Position numbers and translations under genes: made by a program. From Mariniflexile litorale (lineage in GTDB: Bacteria > Bacteroidota > Bacteroidia > Flavobacteriales > Flavobacteriaceae), in assembly GCF_031128465.2 (NCBI RefSeq), contig NZ_CP155618.1, positions 2,179,501 through 2,243,500 of the forward strand: a DNA stretch of 64,000 nt. The letters run 5' to 3'. The notes beneath the pieces were generated by a model. It was not told the DNA's origin. It saw only the letters and a program-made list of their open reading frames with translations, and did no database searches. This document shows, piece by piece, positions 29,031 to 39,187 of this stretch. Position 1 is the stretch's first letter; each line of letters begins with the position of its first letter.

Positions 29031-30533
29031 TTATTTTTGGCCTTCTGTAATTGAGGCAACTAAACTGTTTATGTAAACTTCTATATTATCATAACCCGTG
29101 CTTAAATCGTTTCCGTTAGGGTTATTGTCAGCTACTTTTAATTTTTTACTTTCCTTCCAAGCATCTGGCATACCATCACCCGAGGTGTCAACTGGAGCGG
29201 CTTCAGATTTTAATTCAGGCCACCCGCCAACATCTCCTTGAGAATCTATAATGCCTTTTGTGCTTCCATTAGATCCTTCATAGGTGTAAGTTTTTGTTTT
29301 AACTTCTTCGGTTATTCTTAGGTCTATGGCATCTCGTTTTAAGGAAGCACCCCCGTAGGCTAATACTTTATCGTAAGCAACTAAAGCTGTATGTGTGTTC
29401 ACATTATTATTAATACTAAGTGGTTCTACTAAGCGCATAGCGGTTTTGTCTTCTTCTGAAACAGTGCCGTAGCTACTATGAAATTGGTTAAAAACACCAT
29501 AACTCCAATTATCTCCAGTAGTTTGTGTACTGCCTTCAACATAATTACCATGAATATAAAACTTGCCCCAGATATCATAAACCTCTGTGCCAGAAACTTT
29601 ATTTTTATCTAAAGAGGCAATACGTTGAGTTTTTGTAGTGACAGGGCCTGGTTTGTAATAACTATTAGTAATGTTTACATTCATGGCTTCCCCTCCATAC
29701 AAGCTATTACCTCCCCAATTGTAAATAACATTGTTTCTTAAGTCTACTAAATCTGTAAGTGCAAATGCTGAGCCAGCAGATTCGCCCAAGCGTGGATTCC
29801 TACTATCGTGGTGTGCCATCAAATTATGGTGAAATGAAGCGTTTTTTCCACCCCAAATGCCACCATATCCATGAGAGCCTTTGCCATGAACAGAGTTACG
29901 TAAGCTTTCGGTTATATAACACCATTGTAAAGTGGTGTTTTCATTATTATAAATAGATACAGTTTCGTCTGTAGACCAACTCATAGAGCAATGATCTACT
30001 ATGATGTTTTTATGAAATCGACTACCTAAAGCATCACCTTCTTGTTGTGCCTCATCACCCATTCTAAATCTTAAAAACCTTATTATAATATTATCAGCAT
30101 CTATTGTAACTGGATAATTTCTTAAGCAAATACCATCACCAGGAGCTGTTTGACCAGCAATGGTAAGATCTCCATTCTTTATTTTTAATTCAGAAAGAAG
30201 ACGTATGGTTCCTGACACTTTGAATATAATGTACCGAGGGCCAGTAGTGTTGATAGCTTCTCTTAAGCTACCAGATCCGTAATCATTTAGAGTCGTAACA
30301 AACAGTACTTTACCTCCACGACCACCTGTAGTATTCATGCCGAAGCCCTCTGCGCCAGGAAAAGCTATAGCATTTTCTTGAATTTGAGTAGGTTGCTCTT
30401 CTGGTTCAGGTTCTTCTGGTTCAGGCTCTTGTATAATAACCTCTGGTTCTTCAGTAGTATTATCATTTGGAGAGCTACAGCAAACCATAAAAAGAGGCAG
30501 AATTAATAGTATTATTTTTAAATATAACTTCAT
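29031..30533 (-). CDS. PL1 pectate lyase lipoprotein with acidic Pro/Glu linker
   Basis: A 500-residue lipoprotein (LPLFMVCCSSPND). After the lipid anchor comes a Pro/Glu-rich spacer at about residues 26-52, with repeats of the type PEPEEPEPEEQP, then a PL1 beta-helix. It shares the motifs of the fusion enzyme: FPGAEGFGMNTTGGRGG, VDHCSMSWSTDETVSIYNNE and HDSRNPRLGES. The C terminus has the same DTSGDGMPDAWKESK block but no CE8 domain. The long flexible spacer suggests a surface-tethered lyase. It is separated from the upstream glycan-binding gene by a strong hairpin. Confidence 0.92.
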   Translation of the reverse strand: MKLYLKIILLILPLFMVCCSSPNDNTTEEPEVIIQEPEPEEPEPEEQPTQIQENAIAFPGAEGFGMNTTGGRGGKVLFVTTLNDYGSGSLREAINTTGPRYIIFKVSGTIRLLSELKIKNGDLTIAGQTAPGDGICLRNYPVTIDADNIIIRFLRFRMGDEAQQEGDALGSRFHKNIIVDHCSMSWSTDETVSIYNNENTTLQWCYITESLRNSVHGKGSHGYGGIWGGKNASFHHNLMAHHDSRNPRLGESAGSAFALTDLVDLRNNVIYNWGGNSLYGGEAMNVNITNSYYKPGPVTTKTQRIASLDKNKVSGTEVYDIWGKFYIHGNYVEGSTQTTGDNWSYGVFNQFHSSYGTVSEEDKTAMRLVEPLSINNNVNTHTALVAYDKVLAYGGASLKRDAIDLRITEEVKTKTYTYEGSNGSTKGIIDSQGDVGGWPELKSEAAPVDTSGDGMPDAWKESKKLKVADNNPNGNDLSTGYDNIEVYINSLVASITEGQK

Positions 30534-30552
30534 GTCTTTTAAGTTTATGTTA

Positions 30553-30597
30553 AAAGTGGATATCTTAAAGTTTGATTGCTTTATAGATATCCACTTT
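30553..30597 (-). terminator. Strong intercistronic hairpin between the glycan-binding gene and the PL1 gene
   Basis: Arms 30553-30565 and 30585-30597 form a perfect 13-bp stem (AAAGTGGATATCT with AGATATCCACTTT). It extends by five more pairs (TAAAG/CTTTA) after a one-base bulge, leaving an 8-base loop. On the - strand it is followed by only four T residues. It could be a leaky terminator, or an mRNA-stabilising or processing hairpin setting a higher level of SusCD than of the lyases. Confidence 0.6.
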
Positions 30598-30629
30598 ACT
30601 ATATTTAGATAATAGTTAAAAGGATAGCT

Positions 30630-32297
30630 TTATAATTTTGCTCTCCATCTTGGATCACCAGCGCTAGTTTTTCCTAAGAAATTAGCATTTAGAAAGTTGA
30701 AATCGTTTTTTTCTGGATCAATCCATAAATCTTTTTGAGAAGTACCAGCATTTCCAATAGGGATTTCAGCGATTTCTTTACCTGATACAAAAAGGAAATC
30801 TGTGGTTGTGTAAGTGTTTATAACAGTGAAATTTGTGCCTCCCAATCCGTTACTTTCACTACCTATTACAGCAAGATCAGCACCAGATAGTTTACCTGTA
30901 GGATCCCATTTATGACCAAAAATGGTATTTTTAATTTCAATTCCATTAGTGACGTCATTATTACCATTCCCGCCCCTGTAGCGAAAAATGGTATTGATGT
31001 TAGCAAAAGTACAGCTTTCTATAATTAGAGATTGTGATGGTGTTCTTGATTGAATCCCCATTTCAATTTTATTAAAAGTACTATTTGTAAACTTAATATT
31101 GTTTATGGTAGCTGCCGTAGCGCCATCAGTATCACAAGTAAGTAATCCGTAACCACCTATACTATCAACAACTGTATTTCTAATTTCAAAATTGTTTATC
31201 GAAACATTATCACCTCTTAATCTCATGATACCACGCATGGTTCCAACTTCGCAATTATCAAAAAGTATTTCTCCAATATTTAAATTATTAGAATTATGGT
31301 TAAATGCATAATTGCCACCATAATTAGCTCCTCTAACCTCTAAGTCAACAAATCGAATATATCCAATAGGAATTCCAGAAGCGATGTTCATATTGCCATC
31401 TTTAAATAGTTTAGCTTTTTGTTTGCCAAAACCGTAGGCAGCTCTAATCGTTACAGATTTATCAAATGCCGTAGAAGGCATGTCATATGTTATACCTCGT
31501 TTTACAAGAATAATAGCACCTTCAGGGGCAGAACTTAATGCTGTATTAACCGCAGACGGACTTTCATCCGCTCTAATGTCTATAACTCCTGGACCATTTG
31601 GATCTATATCTGCTACTTTGGTAGTGTAATTAACCCAACCCTTAAGTTCGGTTCCTGCATAAATAGCAATTTGATAAGTTGTGTTAGGTTGTAAACCTGT
31701 TACAAAAGTTTCTCCTGCTTCAAATTCCTCTTGGGTAACTGTTGCTTCAGGAAAAAGAGGTGTTTCAAGTCTTAAATCATTTGGAGCAAAAACTTTAATA
31801 CCTGTAATTGCGTCTCCTAAAGGTTCCCAAGCTAGTCTAGCAGATGTGTCAATTACATCATATGATTTTGGTTGAAAAAGAATTGAAGGGAATCTTTGCG
31901 TTCTAACACTTCCAAAATCAGATATTTTACTATCGAATAGTGCCTCTGCTTCATGAGCCGTTGCTCTTACTTGGTATATAGAATTCCAAAACAGTTCTTC
32001 ACCAACTGTATTTTTGTTTATTTCTACATAATTTGTATCTGTCAATATGGTGTATTCAACAGTAGTAAAGGTGTCTCTACTAACTTCAATTGTATAGCCA
32101 ACAGCGCCTTTAAGTTTTCCCATATTTACAACAATTGTATTACCGTTTGCAAATAAATTTTGGTTTAGAACTGGGCGAAATAAACGAGTTTTATCGTATG
32201 TCTGTTCGTCATCTTTATCACATGCACAAAACATGGTTAAGGTTAAGCATAAAAACAATACTGTTTTTATGCTAAATAAGTTTTTATTATTTTTCAT
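30630..32297 (-). CDS. Surface glycan-binding lipoprotein, DUF4957/DUF5123-like
   Basis: A 555-residue lipoprotein (LCLTLTMFCACDKDD). The N-terminal half has two fibronectin III-like beta domains (about 40-130 and 135-230). The C-terminal half, from about GVIDIRADESPSAVNTALSS, is a short parallel beta-helix resembling chondroitinase-B-like DUF4957 and DUF5123 modules, ending in NFLGKTSAGDPRWRAK. It follows susC and susD, the normal place for a SusE/SGBP-type protein in Bacteroidota pectin loci. The helix probably binds rather than cleaves pectin; I cannot identify lyase residues in it. Confidence 0.78.
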   Translation of the reverse strand: MKNNKNLFSIKTVLFLCLTLTMFCACDKDDEQTYDKTRLFRPVLNQNLFANGNTIVVNMGKLKGAVGYTIEVSRDTFTTVEYTILTDTNYVEINKNTVGEELFWNSIYQVRATAHEAEALFDSKISDFGSVRTQRFPSILFQPKSYDVIDTSARLAWEPLGDAITGIKVFAPNDLRLETPLFPEATVTQEEFEAGETFVTGLQPNTTYQIAIYAGTELKGWVNYTTKVADIDPNGPGVIDIRADESPSAVNTALSSAPEGAIILVKRGITYDMPSTAFDKSVTIRAAYGFGKQKAKLFKDGNMNIASGIPIGYIRFVDLEVRGANYGGNYAFNHNSNNLNIGEILFDNCEVGTMRGIMRLRGDNVSINNFEIRNTVVDSIGGYGLLTCDTDGATAATINNIKFTNSTFNKIEMGIQSRTPSQSLIIESCTFANINTIFRYRGGNGNNDVTNGIEIKNTIFGHKWDPTGKLSGADLAVIGSESNGLGGTNFTVINTYTTTDFLFVSGKEIAEIPIGNAGTSQKDLWIDPEKNDFNFLNANFLGKTSAGDPRWRAKL

Positions 32298-32314
32298 AAG
32301 TATATTATTTTTGT

Positions 32315-34141
32315 TTAAATTCCAAAACCGTACTGATTATTCTTTATAGCTCCTTGGCTATTATCAATAGCTACTATAGGTATAGGAAATATGTATCTTG
32401 CTACACCTGCTTTTGGGCCATTATAATAATTGTTATAATCATTTAAAATAAATTCTGAGTAGGTGGTTGTATCGTCATGTAGTCCAATTAAAAAGGGTTC
32501 TCGAAACCATGTGTCATCTGGTGCAGCTAGAACCTTGGTATCTGGATTTAATACTACAAATTTACCATCTACTGATTTCCAATACATGTAATCAGGTCCA
32601 GTACCAGTTCCTACAAATGCTTTGTCTGCTAATTCTATTAAACCATTAACAGTTTCTTGGGTTTTTTCGGCGTAAAGATTCCAGCGTATTAATTCGTATT
32701 TACGAATCATTTCACCTCCAAATTCCCATGCGCGTTCGTCAACAATAGCATTAAAAAAGGCTTCTTTAGAAGCTGCTGCACTTGCAACATAAGGGTCTAC
32801 TTTAGTACTCCAATCCGCAGGATCAAAAGCACGTTGGCGAATTCTCTTAAGCATGTCTTGAGCTTCAATGGTTGGTCCGTTTAACTCATTTTCAGCTTCA
32901 GCGTACATTAATAGTACATCAGCATAACGTAGCATTGGCCAGTTGATGCCTGTACCTTTAGCAGATTCTCTTCCTGGAGGTTCTGGCAATAGACGTCTGT
33001 TCCATTTTCCTTGAGAAATATTACCAATTCCTGCATGTGCTAGTGTATCTTCTTGAGTAACTCTAAAAAGTCCGCAAGTTACTTCTCTACGAGTATCTTT
33101 ACTATCAAATGACATGTAGTAAGTTGCAGGTATAGCCATATAATTACTTCCTGAACCGTAATCATGTTTAGCATTGGTACCTCCATCAACTTTAATACCA
33201 ATATTCCAACCTACATCACCACCGCCTTTAGCAAAAGGAACTTCAAATAAAATTTCTTGATTAACGGGTGTTAAAAACAGATTTTCATTTAAAAATATTT
33301 GTCTAAAGTTTGATGTTAATGGTCTATCTTTTAAATCTATTAATTTTTTGGTGTATTGTTTAGCAATGGTATAATAGTCTAAATAATCGTTATCTCTTAC
33401 CATATTATAATCAGACTCTCCTTCTGGTTTAAGATAATAGCCACCACGTTGTAGTGCTAAACGAGCAATCATACCTAAGGTGTACTCACGATTTACCTGC
33501 TCAATCCCGTATGGTAAAGCATCGGCCCATTGCATGTTTTCTTCAACATCAATTAAAGCTTGAATTTCTTTAGTAAGAATTTCATTTCTGTCCGTTTTTG
33601 GATAAAAGAAATCAGCACCAGCTACAGGGGCTTCAATAACATAAGGAACATCTCCAAAATAATAGGCCAACATACTATACCAATAGGCTCTTAAAGTATA
33701 TGTTTCACCTAGTAGTTGATTGAAACTGTTCTTTATAGATACATCTTCAGATTCTAGGTTTCCACTATTGTTTATTCCTTCAATGGCAATGTTCGCATCC
33801 CTAATAGCTCTATAAGCATAGGTCCATACAGCGTTTAAATCGCCATTAGATGATTGTGCGTCCAGATTCCAGATTTCACGTCTACCATTATCATATTCAG
33901 CATTATGGTATCCAATTTCTATATCGGTTGATCCTGCGAAATTATTTGATAACCTTGATCTAAATGCATCTTGATTAAAATAAGAATAAACAGCATTGAC
34001 GCCATTTCTAGCATCATCAACATTTGAATAGATAAATTCGGGGTTATATGTAGATATAGAGTCTGGCTCTAAAAAATCTTTGTCGCATGAAGTTGCTATT
34101 AACAAAAGAGGTATAATAGCTAAAAAAAGTTTAAGTTTCAT
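32315..34141 (-). CDS. SusD/RagB-family lipoprotein (second pair)
   Basis: A 608-residue lipoprotein (LAIIPLLLIATSCDKDF, Cys19) that pairs with the SusC at 34159, 17 bases away. SusD hallmarks include YSNVDDARNGVNAVYSYFNQ, the helical TPR region with GETYTLRAYWYSMLAYYFGD and LRYADVLLMYAEAENE, and a C-terminal YIFPIPIVAIDN. It is longer than the first SusD (523 residues), consistent with a different or larger ligand. Binding of pectin oligomers is inferred from the downstream PL1 and CE8 genes. Confidence 0.95.
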   Translation of the reverse strand: MKLKLFLAIIPLLLIATSCDKDFLEPDSISTYNPEFIYSNVDDARNGVNAVYSYFNQDAFRSRLSNNFAGSTDIEIGYHNAEYDNGRREIWNLDAQSSNGDLNAVWTYAYRAIRDANIAIEGINNSGNLESEDVSIKNSFNQLLGETYTLRAYWYSMLAYYFGDVPYVIEAPVAGADFFYPKTDRNEILTKEIQALIDVEENMQWADALPYGIEQVNREYTLGMIARLALQRGGYYLKPEGESDYNMVRDNDYLDYYTIAKQYTKKLIDLKDRPLTSNFRQIFLNENLFLTPVNQEILFEVPFAKGGGDVGWNIGIKVDGGTNAKHDYGSGSNYMAIPATYYMSFDSKDTRREVTCGLFRVTQEDTLAHAGIGNISQGKWNRRLLPEPPGRESAKGTGINWPMLRYADVLLMYAEAENELNGPTIEAQDMLKRIRQRAFDPADWSTKVDPYVASAAASKEAFFNAIVDERAWEFGGEMIRKYELIRWNLYAEKTQETVNGLIELADKAFVGTGTGPDYMYWKSVDGKFVVLNPDTKVLAAPDDTWFREPFLIGLHDDTTTYSEFILNDYNNYYNGPKAGVARYIFPIPIVAIDNSQGAIKNNQYGFGI

Positions 34142-34158
34142 ATCGATTATTTTTTTTA

Positions 34159-37100
34159 TTAAAATGTTAAGTTAACTCCAAGGGTGTAAGAACGTGATCT
34201 TGGAAAAGAAGACTCGTCAAGACCAGGAGTAAAAGGATTACTATTAGAATTAACTTCTGGGTCGTACCCAGAATACTTAGTCCATATATGTAGGTTTCTA
34301 CCTGTTGCAAACACTCTAAATTTAGATAAGCCCATTTTAGAAATTAATTTTTCAGGTAAGCTATAACCCAAGGTTAGATTGTTCAGTCTTAAGAAAGAAC
34401 CATCTTCTATTGCCCAATCATGTATTACTGCGGCGGCAACACCATGACTGGCATGAGACCAAATATTTTTACCTTGGTTTAAGTCTCTTAATTGTTCTAG
34501 ATCGGTTACTATACCGCCAGGAGTACCAGTATAAGAGCCATCAATATCAAGATATGTAAATCTGTTATCTAAACTCATGGTGCTTAGCAGGTTGCCATTA
34601 GAAATTCTTCTGTATTGGTTGAATTGTATTTTACCAGTATTGTACACATCATTTCCAACCTGATAGTTGAAAAATGCAGCTAAATCAAAACCTTTATATC
34701 TTACATTAAAACCAAAACCTCCTTGAAAGTCTGGTAATGCATTACCAATTATTTTTCGGTCGTCATCGTTAATCTGACCATCTTGTTCATATACTTTTTT
34801 TCCATCAGCATCTAAAACAGGAACACCTTCACTATCAACAACTAAAGTCGCTAAGTCTTTTAATTTAAGTGACCCAGGTCTTAAAGCTCCACCTACAGTG
34901 CCTGAAGCATCAGCTACACCATCTTTAAGTATATATTTACCACTTACTTCATCATAGCTCTCAAAGTCGTCTACTGAATAAAAGCCTTCAGTTACAAAAC
35001 CATACATATTACCAATTTTACCACCAAGTTCAAGTTGATAATCGTTTCTATTTCTAAGATCGGTACCAGCCCATCCAGATTGTGCAAATTTTGTTTGTGT
35101 ACCATCTAATTTTTCTATAGTAAGTACATTTCTGCCAATATTGAAGTTAGCTGATAACGAAAAGTCTTTAGTATCAATAATATAACCTGTTAGGCCAAGT
35201 TCAATCCCTTTGTTTGCTGTACTACCAATATTAGCATATTGTTCATTGAAACCAGTATTTGTTGGTATGGCTTGTGTATAGAGCAAATCGCGTGTTTCAT
35301 TTTCGTAATAGTCTAAACTACCATTTAAGCGTCTTTTAAACATGGTAAAATCCAAACCGTAGTTGCTGGTTACTGTAGTTTCCCATATTAATTCTGGGTT
35401 ATATAAAGTACTACTGTCGGGTGTATAATAAAGATTGTCTTTATTTCCAAAACCAGGACCTTTGTTTGTTTCAGCTTTAAAGAGGAATTGTGTTAAACCA
35501 GAGCTGATTCTATCGTTACCCGTTTCACCATAACTTATTCTTAATTTTAGTTCATCTACAAAGTCTACATTTTGCATAAAATTTTCTTGGTCTATTTTCC
35601 AAGCAAAAGCTAATGCGGGAAAAATACCTAAAGAGTTTTCTTTAGCGAATTTACTTGATTGATCTGCTCTAGCGGTAAGTGTAAAAACATACTTGTCTTG
35701 TAATTGGAAATCAAATCGTCCAAATACAGATTTTCTATTAGTATCAGTAAATACTCCACCATCAATTCTATCTACATCACCAAACTGCATGTTAGCAAAC
35801 AATTCTTCAGGAGTGACCGATAATCTGAAATTTTCTGCTCTTATAAAATGGTCTTCTCCTCCACTTGAAGAAATCTCTTGACCAAGTAAAACGTCTAGCC
35901 TTGATTCTCCCCAATCTTTTTTATAGTTTAAAGTGTTAATCCAGCGGTATGAATGATCCTCTTTATTTGTTCTTTGTCCTAGTGGTAAACTACCCCCATT
36001 GTTAAATGATTCACCAGTTAATGGACCGTAAAATCTCAAATCTTCTTGAAATCCTTTAGAACGAGAAAATGATGATTTTGCAGTAATTTCATCTGTAATA
36101 GCCCAAGTTAATGCCGCATTTAATACATAATCATGCTCTGTTCTCCTTCTCCAATCTTGTTTAACCAACTCATTAGGATTTACTAACCCTAAAAGGAATT
36201 GTTGAAAATCGTCATTATCAGTTACTTGATTTAAGTCAATATCTAACTCATCTGCAATACCATTTACAGGTCTTGTTTGAACAGCATCTTTAATACTTAG
36301 TTGGCTACTTGATGTTCCTGCTCCGTCTTTTATTGAATTTGTTATTCTGGCTTGTGCATCGAAAGAAAGACGATCTGAAATTTTTTGGTTTAATTTAAAG
36401 TTGATAGCTGTTCTTTGATAGCCGGAGCCAGTAAGTAACCCTTCATCATTGTTATGTGATAAACTTAAATTCACTTTTGTTAATTCAGTTCCACCTCCAA
36501 TAGATAAGTTATGATATTCAGAAACTCTAGAACCTCCAAATAGTTCATCTTGCCAATCGGTTGCTTTTCTGTTTTTGTACAGTTCAATATCATCATATTT
36601 TCCAAAATATTTTTCAAACCCTTTTATAGCTGCTTCTCCTTGTAAGGCTTCGTATTCGTAATTGGCTAAAACGAATTCATAAGGGCTTAAAACCTCATAT
36701 TTTCTGTCTTGAGGTAACTCGTTAAATTGATAATAGTTATTATAACTTACAGATATTTTTCCCGCAACAGGAGACTTGGTAGTTACTACAATAACACCAT
36801 TAGATGCTTGCGCACCATAGATGGCAGTTGCTGCAGCATCTTTTAAAACATCAATAGTAGCAATATCATTAACAGGAATATCATCAATACCACTAACAAT
36901 AAAACCGTCTACTACAAATAAAGGACTGTTGTCTTGAGATAAGGACGTACCCCCTCTAACTCTAATTCGTACTGTTGAGCCTGGTTCTCCATCGGCAGTG
37001 GTTACGTTTACACCTGGCAATCTACCAGAAAGCGCTTCGGCAGCACTTGATACTGGAATTGTTGCAAGTTCTTTGCTACCAATACTAGCAGAAGCACCTG

Positions 37101-37773
37101 TCATGTCTGTTTTTTTTATTTTTCCATAGCCATAATCAACAATTACAATTTCATCTAATTGACTAATATCTATTTCTAAAGTTACATTAACAGATGATTG
37201 GTTGCCAATTGTTACTTCTTGTGTTTTATAACCAACATAAGAAAATACTAATACGGCATTTGGAACAATATTATTTAAAGTGTAACTTCCATCAAAATCG
37301 GTAGAGGTTCCATTGGAAGTTCCTTTAACAATCACGGTTACACCTGGAAGTGGACCACCCAATTCGCTACCATCGGTTACTATTCCACTAATTTGTGTTT
37401 GTTGCTTAACTTTGGTAATAACAATTTTATTGTCGTCATGAAAGTCAAAATTAAAATTTCCACTAGAAAGAGTCTCTTTTAGTAATTTATTGGCTTTAAT
37501 ACTACCTTTTTTTATTTGCACTTTAGGTGCGTTCTTAAAAAGATCTTCTTGATAAATAAAGGTATAATTAGTTTGTGTTCTTAGTAAATCAAAAATCTCA
37601 TCAATAGTTACAATCTTGTCTTTATCTATTTCAATTTTACTGTTTTGCGAAAAAATATCGCCTGATGGAAGACTAAAAACTATTGTACAAAACAAGAGTA
37701 TAAAAGTTTTCATAATTAGTTTTAAATTTTTTTTCTTAGGGAAAGAAAAAACGTTAGTTAGTTTAATTTGCAT
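34159..37773 (-). CDS. SusC-like TonB-dependent transporter with STN signalling domain
   Basis: The open frame extends to 37800. The Met at 37773 (MQIKLTNVFSFPKKKNLKLI) is the more usual start for this class, and a further Met lies 20 codons on. An STN (secretin/TonB N-terminal) domain sits at about residues 45-120 (ITIDEIFDLLRTQTNYTFIY in part). A carboxypeptidase-regulatory-like domain (GPLPGVTVIVKGTSNG), a plug and a long barrel ending YTLGVNLTF follow. The STN domain is the module that contacts FecR-type anti-sigma factors. The fecR and ECF sigma genes directly upstream complete a trans-envelope signalling set, so ligand import should induce this operon. Confidence 0.93.
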   Translation of the reverse strand: MQIKLTNVFSFPKKKNLKLIMKTFILLFCTIVFSLPSGDIFSQNSKIEIDKDKIVTIDEIFDLLRTQTNYTFIYQEDLFKNAPKVQIKKGSIKANKLLKETLSSGNFNFDFHDDNKIVITKVKQQTQISGIVTDGSELGGPLPGVTVIVKGTSNGTSTDFDGSYTLNNIVPNAVLVFSYVGYKTQEVTIGNQSSVNVTLEIDISQLDEIVIVDYGYGKIKKTDMTGASASIGSKELATIPVSSAAEALSGRLPGVNVTTADGEPGSTVRIRVRGGTSLSQDNSPLFVVDGFIVSGIDDIPVNDIATIDVLKDAAATAIYGAQASNGVIVVTTKSPVAGKISVSYNNYYQFNELPQDRKYEVLSPYEFVLANYEYEALQGEAAIKGFEKYFGKYDDIELYKNRKATDWQDELFGGSRVSEYHNLSIGGGTELTKVNLSLSHNNDEGLLTGSGYQRTAINFKLNQKISDRLSFDAQARITNSIKDGAGTSSSQLSIKDAVQTRPVNGIADELDIDLNQVTDNDDFQQFLLGLVNPNELVKQDWRRRTEHDYVLNAALTWAITDEITAKSSFSRSKGFQEDLRFYGPLTGESFNNGGSLPLGQRTNKEDHSYRWINTLNYKKDWGESRLDVLLGQEISSSGGEDHFIRAENFRLSVTPEELFANMQFGDVDRIDGGVFTDTNRKSVFGRFDFQLQDKYVFTLTARADQSSKFAKENSLGIFPALAFAWKIDQENFMQNVDFVDELKLRISYGETGNDRISSGLTQFLFKAETNKGPGFGNKDNLYYTPDSSTLYNPELIWETTVTSNYGLDFTMFKRRLNGSLDYYENETRDLLYTQAIPTNTGFNEQYANIGSTANKGIELGLTGYIIDTKDFSLSANFNIGRNVLTIEKLDGTQTKFAQSGWAGTDLRNRNDYQLELGGKIGNMYGFVTEGFYSVDDFESYDEVSGKYILKDGVADASGTVGGALRPGSLKLKDLATLVVDSEGVPVLDADGKKVYEQDGQINDDDRKIIGNALPDFQGGFGFNVRYKGFDLAAFFNYQVGNDVYNTGKIQFNQYRRISNGNLLSTMSLDNRFTYLDIDGSYTGTPGGIVTDLEQLRDLNQGKNIWSHASHGVAAAVIHDWAIEDGSFLRLNNLTLGYSLPEKLISKMGLSKFRVFATGRNLHIWTKYSGYDPEVNSNSNPFTPGLDESSFPRSRSYTLGVNLTF

Positions 37774-37824
37774 AAATTTGCTTGTTAATTGATTAAACAT
37801 TTAGTTTTAATTGGTTAATAATAA

Positions 37825-37874
37825 AAAGGGGGATGAAGCTGTTTTACTGTCCAGGTACTAGCTTTGTTCCCTTT
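37825..37874 (-). terminator. Possible terminator between fecR and susC2
   Basis: On the - strand, AAAGGG and AAGCT pair with AGCTT and CCCTTT across a ~20-base loop. The structure is interrupted by small internal loops and followed by TTATTATT. It is imperfect, but it lies just after the FecR stop and could separate fecR from the SusC operon. Confidence 0.4.
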
Positions 37875-37878
37875 GTCT

Positions 37879-39057
37879 TTATTTTATAATAATTTTGTTT
37901 TTTGTTATTTCATAGGCATTTATAAAGTTTGTGTTTTTAATTGTTTCTAGTATTTCTTTTACGTTATCTTGTTTGCTAAGTACGCCGTTAAATTTAATTT
38001 TTTCGAGGTCAGTATTTGTAAATAATATATCAACGTCGTACCATCTTGATAACGTTGTCATAATTTCTTTTAAGGATTTACTTTTAAAACTAAAAATGCC
38101 TTTTTTCCAAGAGATTTCACTGTAAACATTAATTTGATTAATAGTGATGTTTTTATTCTTTAAGCTTAATTTAGATTGTTGATTAGGTAATAAGTTCTGT
38201 TTAGAAAATGAATTGCTTACAGTTACTTTGCCTTCAACTAAAGTTGTGATAACATCTTCATTTTTATATGCTTTAATGTTAAACTCTGTACCAAAAACCT
38301 CTACTTCCTGATTTTGATTTACTACTTTAAATTTAGCACCTTGGTGATCTGTACTAGGCGAAACGTCAAAATAAGCTTCGCCATAAACTAATTCAACCTC
38401 ACGACTTATACCTTCAATGAAGGCGACGGGATATTTTAGTTGCGATTCAGAATTTAACCAAACTTCAGTTCCGTCAGATAACTTTACATAAAATTGTCCA
38501 CCTCTAGGAATGGTTAAATAATTATAAGTGACTTCAGATTTCGCTGTATTTTCTGTTTTATAAACTAACTCTTTACCAGTACTATTTACTCTATCAGTTT
38601 GATATGTTTTATTTTTTTCTAAATCTATAACGGTACCATCTTCAAGAGTTAGAGTTGCTTTATTTCTTTCCGTCTCTACATTGTTATTACTATTGTTAAC
38701 AATAATAACAGGAGTTGTTGTTGCAGGACTGTTAGTGTCTAGGGAATTTGTAGAATAATATGTTAATATTCCAATAAGCACTGCGGCGGCGGCATATTTA
38801 AGTATAGATTGTCTTTTTAACCTATAAACTATTGATTTTTCTTTTTTTATAGTTCCAAGGAATTTTTCAATAGCTATTTTTTCTTCTGGATTATTCACGT
38901 TGTAAGTTATGGCATAATGTGTTTGTATATAATCTTTAAACATCTGCTCATTGTCAGGGTTTTTAACCCATTCAGAAAGTTTATCCAAATCACTGCTAGT
39001 TGCTGATTTAGTTATGTATTTTACTATAAGTTTTTCTATTTTTTTAATCATATACAA
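37879..39057 (-). CDS. FecR-family anti-sigma factor
   Basis: A 392-residue inner-membrane regulator. The N-terminal ~85 residues are the cytoplasmic sigma-binding region (IVKYITKSATSSDLDKLSEW). A single transmembrane helix lies near 87-105 (ILKYAAAAVLIGILTYY). A periplasmic FecR domain (LTIPRGGQFYVKLSDGTEVW, FGTEFNIKAYKNEDVITTLV) is followed by a DUF4974-type end (LKEIMTTLSRWYDVDILFTN). Divergent from the sigma gene and upstream of the STN-SusC gene, it should hold the sigma factor inactive until the transporter signals. FecR here is a paralogue family name, not evidence of iron transport. Confidence 0.93.
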   Translation of the reverse strand: MYMIKKIEKLIVKYITKSATSSDLDKLSEWVKNPDNEQMFKDYIQTHYAITYNVNNPEEKIAIEKFLGTIKKEKSIVYRLKRQSILKYAAAAVLIGILTYYSTNSLDTNSPATTTPVIIVNNSNNNVETERNKATLTLEDGTVIDLEKNKTYQTDRVNSTGKELVYKTENTAKSEVTYNYLTIPRGGQFYVKLSDGTEVWLNSESQLKYPVAFIEGISREVELVYGEAYFDVSPSTDHQGAKFKVVNQNQEVEVFGTEFNIKAYKNEDVITTLVEGKVTVSNSFSKQNLLPNQQSKLSLKNKNITINQINVYSEISWKKGIFSFKSKSLKEIMTTLSRWYDVDILFTNTDLEKIKFNGVLSKQDNVKEILETIKNTNFINAYEITKNKIIIK

Positions 39058-39149
39058 TTTAAGATAACTAATACTATTACAAAGCTGTTTTTAATAACCC
39101 TTGCTTTTTATGTGTTTTTTTTCATATTTTATTATTATTTTTCACAATA

Positions 39150-39184
39150 TTTGATAATCTAATAATAAATAATAAATATTTTTG
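39150..39184 (+). promoter_or_regulatory. Possible Bacteroidota-type promoter of the ECF sigma gene
   Basis: TTTG at 39150-39153 and TATTTTTG at 39177-39184 match the Bacteroidota -33 (TTTG) and -7 (TAnnTTTG) elements with 23 bases between. If used, transcription would begin almost at the TTG start codon, giving a near-leaderless message. In such AT-rich sequence a chance match is likely. Confidence 0.25.
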
Positions 39185-39187
39185 ATA

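Noticed and set aside
34137-34147. ATATCGATTA at the susD2 start as another LacI operator
   Set aside because: It overlaps the start codon inside an operon and lacks the AATCGATT core.
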